Shown: positions 1-8,572 of the stretch, piece after piece
Numbering within the stretch: position 1 is the stretch's first letter
Layout: every line of letters starts with the position of its first letter
Assembly: GCA_027578815.1 (NCBI GenBank)
Contig: JANBTH010000104.1
Location: 1 to 35,112, forward strand
Reading direction: 5' to 3'
Length of the DNA stretch: 35,112 nucleotides
From: Coemansia sp. RSA 1804
Lineage: Eukaryota > Kickxellomycota > Kickxellomycetes > Kickxellales > Kickxellaceae
Translations under genes and position numbers: made by a program
The notes under the pieces: model-generated
The model's database searches: none
Told to the model about the DNA's origin: nothing
Seen by the model: only the letters and a program-made list of their open reading frames with translations

Positions 1-129
1 GGATCCATGCGAGTGCTCAACGACAGCCAGGGGGCTGTTTGGCTGGCGCTTCTCAAGTGGTGGCATAAGAAAGAAAAAGGAAATAGAGGCAAAGACAAGA
101 ACAATGCAACGCAGATACAACAAATATAA
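1..129 (+). CDS. possible C-terminal tail of a gene cut by the left edge
   Basis: The frame beginning at base 1 is open from the window edge to a TAA at 127-129. It encodes about 42 residues with a plausible coding start (MRVLNDSQGAVWLALLKWW at residues 3-21) followed by a basic Lys/Asn-rich end. No family is recognised. AT-rich DNA follows the stop, as expected of a 3' UTR. An open frame of this length can arise by chance, so this is a weak call. It could also be non-coding flank. Confidence 0.3.
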   Translation, partial: GSMRVLNDSQGAVWLALLKWWHKKEKGNRGKDKNNATQIQQI

Positions 130-1275
130 ATAAAATATAAGCAGGAGATAAAAACACAGTATAGAAAACAGAGAGAGAGAGAAAATATTTTTTGGGCCAG
201 ATAGAAGGAAAGGCAAGAGTCAAAAGCCGTGTTTGCAAACAACTTGCCGTCTTTGGAAAATACGGCATTAACGGTAACACACTTTGCGATCAAGAGAAAG
301 AGATAGCAGAAACTGAAAATTTGGGGAAAGAGTGGTCATGACAGAAAAACAGGGCTTCTCTCTTTTTTCTTTCTGGCATTTTACTTTCCTTTGCAACAGG
401 CTGGCTGAAAAGGAGATTCAGATGCAGGAAAATCCCCAAGTTTGCGAAATTTCGTGCCAGCACTGTTAGGGAGGCGAGAGAGAAAAAAGGCTGGTTGGCA
501 GGAAGGACGACGGAGCGAGCCTTGCAGAAGCGTTTTTCCAGCACGGACAGTGCGGAATTTGGGGGGAAATTGGGTGCCGCCAATCGCCCACAACCCGCCA
601 GCCAGCCTTGTCTAATCAATCCGTATGCATAATCAATTCCGCCGAGGCAGAGATGAAAGCCGCTAAGCTCCTGCTAGGCCTGGAATCCACGCTGCACATG
701 GCCCACGCTGCCGATCATCGCCGGAGAAGAGCGGGGCTGCAGTGCTTATGTTTCCTCTGTCACGCGGCTAGACGGCCAGCCATTTCTGTTTTTCCATTTA
801 TCTTCGGTGCATTGATGTTGCTGTTCTCCGTTGGCGGTCTAGACCGTGGTGCCTTCCAAGCAGACAGCCCTCTCCTCTCTACATATGGTGATCGCAATTC
901 GGATTCCCCGCTCCCGCTGTCTGGAAGTCGCTTTCTGGCTCTGAATGGCGCGGATGCTGTCTGAGTTCCACATGTCTGAGCGTGCCAGGCAAGGAAAAGG
1001 CAATGTGGCGCTGGAAAACGCAGGACAGCGCACGCCCTGCCTGATTGTTGTAAACAAACGAACAATCCATCTCAACCACACAAAGGATGCAGCGTGTGCC
1101 TCTTCTTTCCAGAGCGCGGCAATAATGGCACGGTGCCTCCAGCTGCTGCACATGCTTTCTGGGGGTTGTATTAGACTTTCTACGATTTCTTGCATCTGTC
1201 TTGGCCAGCTGTCTGCCAAACCGGTGCAAACTCTACAAAGACCGTTAAATCCAGCTGTGACCCATGTCTTGCTGT
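130..1275. other. intergenic region without a recognised gene
   Basis: This stretch lies between the left-edge tail and the 3' end of the F-box gene. It begins AT-rich with a short GAGAGAGAGAGA run near 171-184. From about 600 it becomes GC-richer, with overlapping open frames on both strands, for example a plus frame from the ATG at 652 to about 964. None of these has a recognisable domain or coding-like composition, so none is called as a gene. Confidence 0.5.
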
Positions 1276-4053
1276 CTACGGCGTTGCTCTGGACAAGAAA
1301 AGCGCGTATTCAATCTGCTCCTCCTCGGTCATGTCCTCCAGCGCAAGACCTGCGACGTCGAGCGGAGACGAGTCGCCATTGCTGACGGAGCCAACCGCAT
1401 CCGAGCCGGTTGGACTTCCGCGGGGAGTCGAGTCGGATCTGGCGCCATGCTCTTGCTGCGACAGCCACAGCGCATAGGCAATCTGCTCGTCGGGACTCAG
1501 ACCCAGCTCGGAAGTCGGGTCCATGAACTCACGCTCCACGTAGGCGCGGTTCTCGTGGTCCTCGATCCTCTGGCTGCGCTCGCTATGCGTCTCCAGCCGC
1601 AGCATCGCCATCTCCTCGGCAATGTGGAAGGGACTCGTTTCTGGCCGCCCAGCACGCAGTCGGCCAGCATGTTGTGGCAAGTGGCCAGATGCTTTTGTCT
1701 TTGACTGCGTTTGCGGATGGCCCAGGAAGCACGAGTGGATGCGCGTACCGTTGGCAACCACCACCCACGCCTGGCCGGCTACCACGTCGGCAACAAGCGC
1801 TGGGAACCCGTGCGCCAGCTCCGGCCCCACCCGCACCCACGCGTAGAAGTCGGCCACCTCGTCACCGGCGCCTGCAGCACGATCCAAAGCGTCGAGTGAA
1901 TCGGCTCCACCGTTCTGCGTTTGATTCGCCCATTCCTCGGATGTCCGCGACGCCAGCATCTGCGCCAGATAGACGTCGGCACGTGTACGCTCGTTCATGA
2001 GGGGCAGGTGCACCCACCAGAACCGCGGATCCAGCCGCCGCTCTCTGTGCTCCAGTCTGCCGTTCTGCGGCCCATGGTTCCGGTTCCACTCGGGCAGACC
2101 CGCAACAAAATCGCCCGCCATCATCTGTGCCTCTTCATCGTCCTCCTCCTCTTCGTTGTTCCTCGCTCGCCTTCGCTGATGCCGGCGCCGGAGATCGCGC
2201 CGCAGACTGCGGCCTCCCCCGTGGCACCGGATCGTGCGAAGCGTGCGTCCCGAGAGCGGATCAACCACCAGCACCTGGCCATCGCGTGCGGCAGAAACCA
2301 ACACCGCCGCATTGGCGTCGATTGCAGACACGGCGCGCTGGTGGAGCCGCAACCACTTGTGAAGCGGCTGCACGGAATCGCCGGCATCGTCTGCGTCAAA
2401 CATCCACAGGCTCCCCGTGGCATCGCCTACAACCAGCAGGCGCTTGTTGAGCGTGCTTTCGCCAGACAGTTGGCCTCTCGTCATACATGATGCTGATTTT
2501 GTCAGATCCAGCCGCAACACGCCGCCGCCGCCGCCGCCACTGCTATAGTCGGGCATCTTGCCCTTGGTGGGCGTTTGTGTGCCGCTAGCCGCTGCACTCG
2601 TGGCAGAAGCCGGCGATGCGCGCGAGGCTGCGTGGGATATTCCCGGCAATCTCCGCTTTGGCCCGCTCTCAACCTTCCACACGGCAGCTGTAATCGGTGG
2701 TGGTTGGCGCATAGGCAACAGCGGCAGTGCTGAGATATCCGTAACAAACGTGGCCACAACTGTGCCATCAACGCCCATGCGCCAGACACCACGCCCCTCA
2801 ACCGCAAGCACAAAAGAGTCGCCAAACGGGTCGCCCGTCAGCTGCACAACGCGCTGGGGCTGCATCTGCGCCTGCTTTGCGCTGGGGAATGGAAACACGA
2901 ATGTTGGTGGAACCCGGCCACTGCTGTACTCGCTGCGGTCTGGCGCAAGCCACGGTGCTCTCGCAAATATGTTGCCGATTTCGCTCGCATCCAGCGGTGT
3001 CTGTGACTCGGCGGGCTGTATCCTGTCGCCATGCTTCTTGTCTGTGTCCAGCACGGATAGATCCCAAACAAACACAACTCCTGCGGTGGACGCCGCTACC
3101 ACATACCGAGTGCCCTCTGCCCAAGTCACCCTCACCAAGGGCACGCCTGCCGCCGCGTGGAGAAAGTGGCACGACTGGCCGGTTTGATCTGACCACACAT
3201 GGGCGGAGCCGCTTGCACTGCAGCTGGCAACAAGATCAGCGTCCGCCCTGGCACCGTAGGAACTGCGCCAGTCATACGCCCTCTGCGCAAGAGAGTCAAA
3301 CGGGCCCGCAATGTCCAGCACAGGCGCCGAGTGGAAGCGAGCAGCCACCACGCGCTTCTTCAGCTCGCCGAAACGCGTCAGGTGGGTGGCTGTGCACAGA
3401 CCATTCTCAAGGCCCCACAGGATGCGATCGGCCCTCGCTGCAACAGCACTTACCCGCGATCCGTCATCCGCATTGGCGCCATCGTCTCCAAGCTGCGGCA
3501 TTGCAAAAACAACGGGCTTGAGCTCATTCTTGCGCGCATAGACCTTCCCTGTGCTCGGGTTGCATCTGACTGCCGCCCTTGCCGCCTTAGACACGGCTAG
3601 CGCCCACCCGTGCTTCTCGTTAACAACCACTCTATCTACCGACCCTACACGCGCATTGAACTCGAGCCTCTGCTCGTCGCCGTACCTCTCGCCACCAGCG
3701 CCCGCCCACTGCTTGGTAAGATGCACTCGTCGGGTGTACTCGGTCTGCCAACTGAATCCATCCTGTCTCCTTGTGCTTGCTCTGCTGTTCCATCGAGAGG
3801 AGGAAGAAGAGGAGGATGCGGTCGTGCTGCTTGGCTCCAGACGCTCAAACGGAAGCCTGCCAAATGTGCGCACAAACGCTCGTCTCCAGCTACGTTCGTC
3901 CGACACTATGCGTCGCCAGTATCTGCACACCTGTCCGGCTGTCATGAGTGCCCGCGGATCGATGTGTGCAAACACCATTACAAGCAGCTCTTCTGGTAGA
4001 TCCGTGATGCGGACCGCCTTTATGTCGTCATCGGCGCTGTGGGCTTGCTCCAT
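1276..4053 (-). CDS. F-box / WD40 / UIM protein (Ufo1-type SCF substrate receptor)
   Basis: A 925-residue protein. An F-box lies at about residues 16-56 (ITDLPEELLVMVFAHI, then a VCRYWRRI segment) and would bind Skp1. The middle contains WD40-like blades, with segments such as LVASCSASGSAHVWS, YVVAASTAGVVFVWD and LLVVGDATGSLWMFD. The C-terminus carries two ubiquitin-interacting-motif helices, at about 855-867 (DEQIAYALWLSQQ) and 910-921 (EEEQIEYALFLS). F-box, WD40 and C-terminal UIMs in that order match yeast Ufo1, the SCF adaptor for Ho endonuclease turnover; the substrate here is unknown. The ATG at 4053 was chosen because the F-box follows directly and the 14 upstream codons lack an ATG. 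Low-complexity Ser, Gly and acidic stretches separate the blades. It is divergent from the HIT gene across about 590 bases. Confidence 0.85.
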   Translation of the reverse strand: MEQAHSADDDIKAVRITDLPEELLVMVFAHIDPRALMTAGQVCRYWRRIVSDERSWRRAFVRTFGRLPFERLEPSSTTASSSSSSSRWNSRASTRRQDGFSWQTEYTRRVHLTKQWAGAGGERYGDEQRLEFNARVGSVDRVVVNEKHGWALAVSKAARAAVRCNPSTGKVYARKNELKPVVFAMPQLGDDGANADDGSRVSAVAARADRILWGLENGLCTATHLTRFGELKKRVVAARFHSAPVLDIAGPFDSLAQRAYDWRSSYGARADADLVASCSASGSAHVWSDQTGQSCHFLHAAAGVPLVRVTWAEGTRYVVAASTAGVVFVWDLSVLDTDKKHGDRIQPAESQTPLDASEIGNIFARAPWLAPDRSEYSSGRVPPTFVFPFPSAKQAQMQPQRVVQLTGDPFGDSFVLAVEGRGVWRMGVDGTVVATFVTDISALPLLPMRQPPPITAAVWKVESGPKRRLPGISHAASRASPASATSAAASGTQTPTKGKMPDYSSGGGGGGVLRLDLTKSASCMTRGQLSGESTLNKRLLVVGDATGSLWMFDADDAGDSVQPLHKWLRLHQRAVSAIDANAAVLVSAARDGQVLVVDPLSGRTLRTIRCHGGGRSLRRDLRRRHQRRRARNNEEEEDDEEAQMMAGDFVAGLPEWNRNHGPQNGRLEHRERRLDPRFWWVHLPLMNERTRADVYLAQMLASRTSEEWANQTQNGGADSLDALDRAAGAGDEVADFYAWVRVGPELAHGFPALVADVVAGQAWVVVANGTRIHSCFLGHPQTQSKTKASGHLPQHAGRLRAGRPETSPFHIAEEMAMLRLETHSERSQRIEDHENRAYVEREFMDPTSELGLSPDEQIAYALWLSQQEHGARSDSTPRGSPTGSDAVGSVSNGDSSPLDVAGLALEDMTEEEQIEYALFLSRATP

Positions 4054-4641
4054 TGGCTTTCTCGAGTACGTTAGGACCCCCCTTTTTGTTATCACGCCAA
4101 CGGGTCCTCCCTGGAATATAATTATATATATTAATGACTCTTAATAATATAGAACAGCAAACGCAATCCATGTGGAGCAAAAGAAGGGCAGAGAGATCAA
4201 GATCATTTGATGTGAAACAAACCCTAGATATTTTTTTTGCTGCGGTTTTGATAGCTAATTCCCGATCTGATCTGATCCGCGGATGGGGATTATCTTTTTT
4301 TGCATCTTAAAACCTCGCTTACAGAATAAATGACGTTTTTGTGGCTCGGTTTCATGATCTCTCAAATGTTGGTTGCACATGGCATATGGATGTAAGTAAT
4401 TTAGCACCAGCCAGCCATCTAAAACCGATACAAGTGCGTTCTTGTTGCCATATACCACGCGCCATCTCACAACGCAAAGTCGCTTTGCAAAGATCATGAC
4501 TATCCACAAAGAAGAGCAAGCAGTATAAAGTCACTTTGTCCTGCGTAGCTTCTGGAGATCTGCTCTTCATTTCTGTTCTTTTTCTGTGCATTCCTCGCAA
4601 GTTGCTATCACCTCTTTAAATATCCACTGCTACCCATCAAT
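4054..4641. promoter_or_regulatory. divergent promoter region between the F-box and HIT genes
   Basis: About 590 bases separate the two divergent ATGs. The half near the F-box gene holds an AT-rich block at about 4118-4150 (alternating ATATAT/TTAATAAT). The half near the HIT gene contains a TATA-like site at 4524. No gene is seen. Confidence 0.5.
4524..4530 (+). promoter_or_regulatory. TATA box candidate of the HIT gene
   Basis: TATAAAG lies 118 bases upstream of the HIT ATG. A pyrimidine-rich stretch follows it, a usual setting for a fungal transcription start. Called on motif and position only. Confidence 0.4.
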
Positions 4642-5106
4642 ATGAGCGGCCAAACTGACGACTGCGTGTTTTGCAAGATTGTTGCTGGCGAAAGCCCCAG
4701 CTACAAGGTGCTGGAGGACGACAAGCACGTTGCCTTTCTGAGCATATTCCCAAACACGCGCGGGTTCACGGTGGTGATTCCCAAGCAGCACATGTCGTCG
4801 GATGTGCTGGGGCTGGATGACGAGGCCTACACCGCCCTGATGCTGTTTACCAAGAAGGTCGACAAGATCCTCAGACGCGGCCTGCGTGTGGACCGCTGTG
4901 CAATGATTGTCGAGGGAATGATGATTAACCACGCGCACGCAAAGCTTGTGCCTCTCCACGGACTCGATGGCCGCACCCAGGTCGTCAGCGAAGGAACCAC
5001 CTTTTTCGAAAAGTACGAGGGCTATGTCTCCTCCATGGAAGGCCCGACCGCTTCCAACGAGGAGCTGGCCCAGGTGCTTTCCGAAGTGCTGTCTGAAGAA
5101 AACTAG
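4642..5106 (+). CDS. HIT-family nucleotide-binding protein with an HxHxK motif
   Basis: A 154-residue protein, the usual size for a small HIT (histidine triad) hydrolase. These enzymes cleave nucleoside phosphoramidates or dinucleoside polyphosphates through a covalent nucleotidyl-His intermediate. Visible features are the N-terminal CVFCKIVAGE with a CxxC pair (Cys8, Cys11), the nucleotide-pocket strand FTVVIPKQH (42-50), and the triad region INHAHAKLVPLHG. In the triad, His97 and His99 are present but the third position is Lys101 instead of His. By alignment with HINT1, His99 is the nucleophile, so the nucleophile is kept. The glycine-rich run before the triad (EGMMINHAHAK) and the following LHG are typical of the Ap4A-hydrolase side of the family. 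The substrate cannot be read from sequence. The ATG follows a TATA-like site and is the first in frame. Confidence 0.9.
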   Translation: MSGQTDDCVFCKIVAGESPSYKVLEDDKHVAFLSIFPNTRGFTVVIPKQHMSSDVLGLDDEAYTALMLFTKKVDKILRRGLRVDRCAMIVEGMMINHAHAKLVPLHGLDGRTQVVSEGTTFFEKYEGYVSSMEGPTASNEELAQVLSEVLSEEN

Positions 5107-6406
5107 CAGTTTTGTTTTGTCTAGTTTTTAACTGTTCATTTTGACGCAAAACACGACGTCTCAGGCGTGTTGCTTTTTGCTTCATCTCATTGGATGAAAG
5201 TGTCTTGAGTAACCCGGTTTTTCTATCTTTCCATCTGGCCAACCAGATTTACCTGAAAATTAGTAACCACTCTTAAACCCCGAGAAAGAGGCATGCTTCC
5301 TCCAATTGAGCAGTACAACCGATGCCACCACCAGTCCCACCCGTCTCAGCTTGGCAATAAGGGGTCTCTTGTAACTTATTAATTGATCGGTTCAGTTGTA
5401 TAGTGTGTTGAAGCGAGAAAAAACTTCCCATCGCGCTTACGGAACTGCTGCAGCCTTGCATCTTGTACAAGCCAGTAAAGAGCAACACCGAGTTGCCGCC
5501 GACGTGTCTTCCAGTTGGATCCCTCAGCGTGACGAAAACGATGGCCAATTTGTTATGCTGCTTGACTCGTTCCGTTCATAAAGGAACAAACTCCCCATCT
5601 TTTTATTGCTGTTGCAATGGCTTTGTAGTTGGCAGCGACAGCGACAGCAGCAGTCTGGGCTAAAGAATGACTCTAATTTTGACTGCCTGGGCCTTTGCGA
5701 ACTCACAATTGACAAGTGGGTGCGGAATATCCCAGTGATAGTACAGCGGAAATCCCACGCAGAATCCCCCATTTCTACAATTAATCTCGCTTCTAGGGCC
5801 TTTTTATTCCTATTTTTTGATGCTGGTGAAAAATGCTCAATATAGGAACGAGAGCTAGACATCGCTTATAAAAAAGATTCATGTATTCGTGATACTTTTT
5901 CCTTCCTTGTCTTTTTTTCGTCTTCTCTAGTTTAGTGATACTCTGATATACTCTCTCTTTATAGCATATTCTATTTTTCTTCCTATTCCTACATTCAGCA
6001 CGCCTGAACAATCCATTCCGGGACACCCCTATATCCTCCATCTCCACAGTCCCCCCTTTTGTTCCTGTCCGCTAGGCTTTATTAAGCGCCACGCCTTGTT
6101 TGCCCCCCCCTTTGAAGTTGTGCCATTTATCCACGACCCCTTTGTTCTGGGTTCAAGTGCTCCGGCGTGTGAAAGTAGGCTCTCTATTCCGCCGTCTTTC
6201 AGCAGGTTATTCCTATCCGCTGTTCGCTTTGCTCAACCGCAGCAGCTCTTCGTCGCTTTGTGTTGACACTTGATATTGCAGCTAACTGTATCGTCTGCAC
6301 GGAAAATCCTTGACCTCGATTCCCTTTATTTATTTTGCTAACTGAAGGGCAATTCCCACACAGATATCTCACATACACACACACGGAAAGCCGCTTCAGA
6401 ACAGAC
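5107..6406. other. intergenic region and probable 5' leader of the ceramidase gene
   Basis: This 1.3 kb stretch between two plus-strand genes has no recognised gene. It contains a short GCGACA/CAG-rich repeat near 5634-5655, a TATAAAA-like site near 5865, and a long pyrimidine-rich tract at about 5890-6060. From about 6050 to 6400 the DNA looks like a transcribed leader, with poly(C) and CA runs just before the start codon. A 5'-UTR intron is possible but cannot be fixed from sequence. Confidence 0.45.
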
Positions 6407-7210
6407 ATGGCACCGCTGGTGACAACTATCAAGGCTGGTACTGGCTTCTGGGGCGATGTAACAGCTTCAATGGACTGGTGCGAGGAGAACTACGAGTGGA
6501 CGCCGTACATTGCCGAGTTTTTCAACAGCTGGTCGTCGATTGCAATGGTGATTCTAGGCGAGGCCTGCGCGCGGATGAATCCGACCGGAAACCCGGCATT
6601 CACGCTTCTTGGGCGCTCCATCACTGTGGTTGGCATTGGCAGCTGGCTGTTCCATGCCACGCTCAAGTACTCGATGCAGATGACCGACGAGCTGCCAATG
6701 CTCTGGTCCATGTCGATTGCCTGCTACATCTGCGTCACCACGCAATACAGCGTAAACAAACAGTTCATTAGAAATGCACTGACACTCTGGACCCTGTTTG
6801 TTACCTTGTTGACTGCTGGTTTCAGCGGCAAGGTGCAGTTCTTTATGTTCCAGAGCAGCTTCAACTTCCTCAGCCTGGTGGTTGCGTTCATGTGCTGGCG
6901 CGGAAAGAGGGAGCTTGAGTATGCAAACATGAGCCATGTGGGAGACTTGTTCTCGTCTGGAATCAAGCTGTATCTTGCTGCTGGCGCCGTCTGGCTGACG
7001 GACACCAACCTGTGCCAGTACATCAATGGCCGCGACTCCACGTCCATTCTGCCCTTTAACCTTCAGCTCCACGCCTGGTGGCATGTTTTGGCGTCGCTTG
7101 GGCTTGTTCATCTGGTGGTGCTGCTGATGGGCCACTACTGTCTGGTAAAGGATATCCCGTTCAAGCTCAAGTACGTATACGGCATCTTCCCTCGCATTTG
7201 CGCAGAGTAG
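6407..7210 (+). CDS. alkaline ceramidase (Ypc1/Ydc1/ACER family)
   Basis: A 267-residue multi-pass ER/Golgi hydrolase that would release a sphingoid base from (phyto)ceramide. The fold and active site of human ACER3 can be matched residue by residue. The Ca2+ site is Asp23, Trp24, Glu26, Asn28 and Glu37 (DWCEENYEWTPYIAEFFN). The catalytic Zn2+ site is Ser79, His83 and Asp94 (GSWLFHATLKYSMQMTDELP), with His222 and His226 (LHAWWH). All are conserved at a constant offset, so an active enzyme is likely. About seven hydrophobic segments are visible. An in-frame non-ATG extension exists upstream, but the ATG at 6407 puts GFWG at residue 13, as in the family. The gene is convergent with a GT25-like gene; only about 125 bases separate the two stop codons. 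Confidence 0.95.
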   Translation: MAPLVTTIKAGTGFWGDVTASMDWCEENYEWTPYIAEFFNSWSSIAMVILGEACARMNPTGNPAFTLLGRSITVVGIGSWLFHATLKYSMQMTDELPMLWSMSIACYICVTTQYSVNKQFIRNALTLWTLFVTLLTAGFSGKVQFFMFQSSFNFLSLVVAFMCWRGKRELEYANMSHVGDLFSSGIKLYLAAGAVWLTDTNLCQYINGRDSTSILPFNLQLHAWWHVLASLGLVHLVVLLMGHYCLVKDIPFKLKYVYGIFPRICAE

Positions 7211-7315
7211 ATGCATTCCATTTCTCTCTTGTTGTTTTGTCTTTTAGACATGCTGCAAGCATACTATGTTTCATGTATCTGTTGTTTCTTTTCTTTTCTT
7301 TCTCATTCTCTGTTG

Positions 7316-7321
7316 AATAAA
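7316..7321 (+). terminator. poly(A) signal candidate of the ceramidase gene
   Basis: AATAAA lies about 105 bases after the ceramidase stop, following a T-rich stretch. It is only 14 bases from the stop codon of the convergent GT25-like gene, so the two transcripts probably have overlapping 3' ends. Confidence 0.4.
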
Positions 7322-7334
7322 ACTTGTCTTATTT

Positions 7335-8486
7335 CTATAAAGTAGCCCTGGGTTCCTTAATGCTAGTGTTGCCATGTGCTGGATCCGCAGTATCCTTGCT
7401 GTTTGTAACAATCTTTGGCTTAAACCATGGCCAGTCCATATATGGCGGCAGCGTCTGTGGGTTGCTTGTTCGCAGCTTGAGATGGTAAAGCGTGGACTGC
7501 GACAGATACTGGGCTGTATCGCCGTCTCTCAGCAGAGTCAGATCGCTTGGCAGCTCCTCCCTGCCAACCTGCACCATATAAGGCGGCGATGCGCCAAGAA
7601 CAGTGGTCATTCCATACTCGATGCCCACCGCCAGAACAAGATCAATGTCCTGCCCAACCGTTCTCAGTCGCTCTTCAAGCAACACAGAAAGCCGCTTTGC
7701 GCACTCTCTGGTCACCGCGTAGGCGTGAAGACACATCGGATATTCAGCCATATACAGCGAGAGGTTTCTTTGCAGAAAGGCGGCACGGTCAGCTGGATAA
7801 TTAACGTCAGTTGCCATAGACACACGACCATGACCACGACTGTCTTTGCTGGAAGTCGTGGATTCGGAGGCTGAGCCGCTTGCACTTATCAATGAAGCCA
7901 CTCCAGGCTCGCTTGCATCCGAGGTGCAGTGTCCAAGATAAAGCATGTCCCAGTCGCTCTTGTAGCGCGCATACACCTGGTCCATGATCAGCTTGTGCCG
8001 ATGCTTTAAATCGATCTCTATATCAACATCATCCTCAAGAACCAGCGCTGTCTCTATGCCCTGGTCAACCATGCGCTTAAAGATGGCCAGATGGCTGAGA
8101 TAGCACGCTAGATGTGTTCCGTTTGTTGTGTAGCCATTTGCACGCCCCAGCGTGTTGGCCCTGGCGGCGTCAAATGTCTGTGCATAGTCAAACCGCAGTT
8201 GATGGAATTTTGCTAGACTTTCCATATTTCGCCGTCGGTCAAATCGTGAAGGGATGTTTAGAACAAATATCTTTTGGAACCCCAGCGTAGAATTTTGTGC
8301 AAAATAGTATCCGCCATTGTCTGCCGCAGAGTAGCTCAGATACCGCAAAGTCATTAGAAAGGTAACAACGGCTCCACACAGGATAACCAGAGCCCGCCAT
8401 CGAGCACACTTTCTTTGGAAGAAAAGCAGCATCTGTTTGAAGGTGCTAGTGCTATTAGGAGAATTGTCCTTGTCACGACGTATCAT
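7335..8486 (-). CDS. GT25-like glycosyltransferase, type II membrane protein
   Basis: A 383-residue protein with a short cytosolic N-terminus, one membrane anchor at about 31-50, and a lumenal catalytic domain, the arrangement of a Golgi transferase. The domain opens with GFQKIFVLNIPSRFDRR (69-85), the GT25 family start. It continues with HLACYLSHLAIFKRM (125-139) and ALVLEDDVDIEIDL (147-160), whose EDDVD is the expected acidic sugar-nucleotide/metal motif. GT25 includes LPS galactosyltransferases and collagen galactosyltransferases; the fungal acceptor is unknown. The ATG at 8486 gives a normal signal anchor; an in-frame extension to 8567 starts at TTG and is not used. It is the downstream member of a same-strand tandem pair with the paralogue ending at 8573, 86 bases away. 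Confidence 0.85.
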   Translation of the reverse strand: MIRRDKDNSPNSTSTFKQMLLFFQRKCARWRALVILCGAVVTFLMTLRYLSYSAADNGGYYFAQNSTLGFQKIFVLNIPSRFDRRRNMESLAKFHQLRFDYAQTFDAARANTLGRANGYTTNGTHLACYLSHLAIFKRMVDQGIETALVLEDDVDIEIDLKHRHKLIMDQVYARYKSDWDMLYLGHCTSDASEPGVASLISASGSASESTTSSKDSRGHGRVSMATDVNYPADRAAFLQRNLSLYMAEYPMCLHAYAVTRECAKRLSVLLEERLRTVGQDIDLVLAVGIEYGMTTVLGASPPYMVQVGREELPSDLTLLRDGDTAQYLSQSTLYHLKLRTSNPQTLPPYMDWPWFKPKIVTNSKDTADPAHGNTSIKEPRATL

Positions 8487-8572
8487 TGTTTGCAATAATT
8501 TACTGTATGCGACAGCGTTTAAAAATAAAGAAAAGCAAGTAGAAAATAAAAATAAGGCAATAAGCAATACAA

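Noticed and set aside
1..6. GGATCC at the very start as a cloning junction
   Set aside because: A BamHI site at the edge can be chance; several other GGATCC sites occur inside the window, so nothing shows an artefact.
608..1385. Several overlapping frames of 100-146 codons on both strands
   Set aside because: No domain, overlapping on both strands, and composition explained by moderate GC content.
6140..6165. tRNA B-box-like GGTTCAAGTGC
   Set aside because: The conserved C at position 61 is missing, and no matching A box or cloverleaf could be formed nearby.
8487..8567. N-terminal extension of the first GT25-like gene
   Set aside because: It starts with TTG and would add a second hydrophobic segment; the ATG at 8486 already gives a proper signal anchor.
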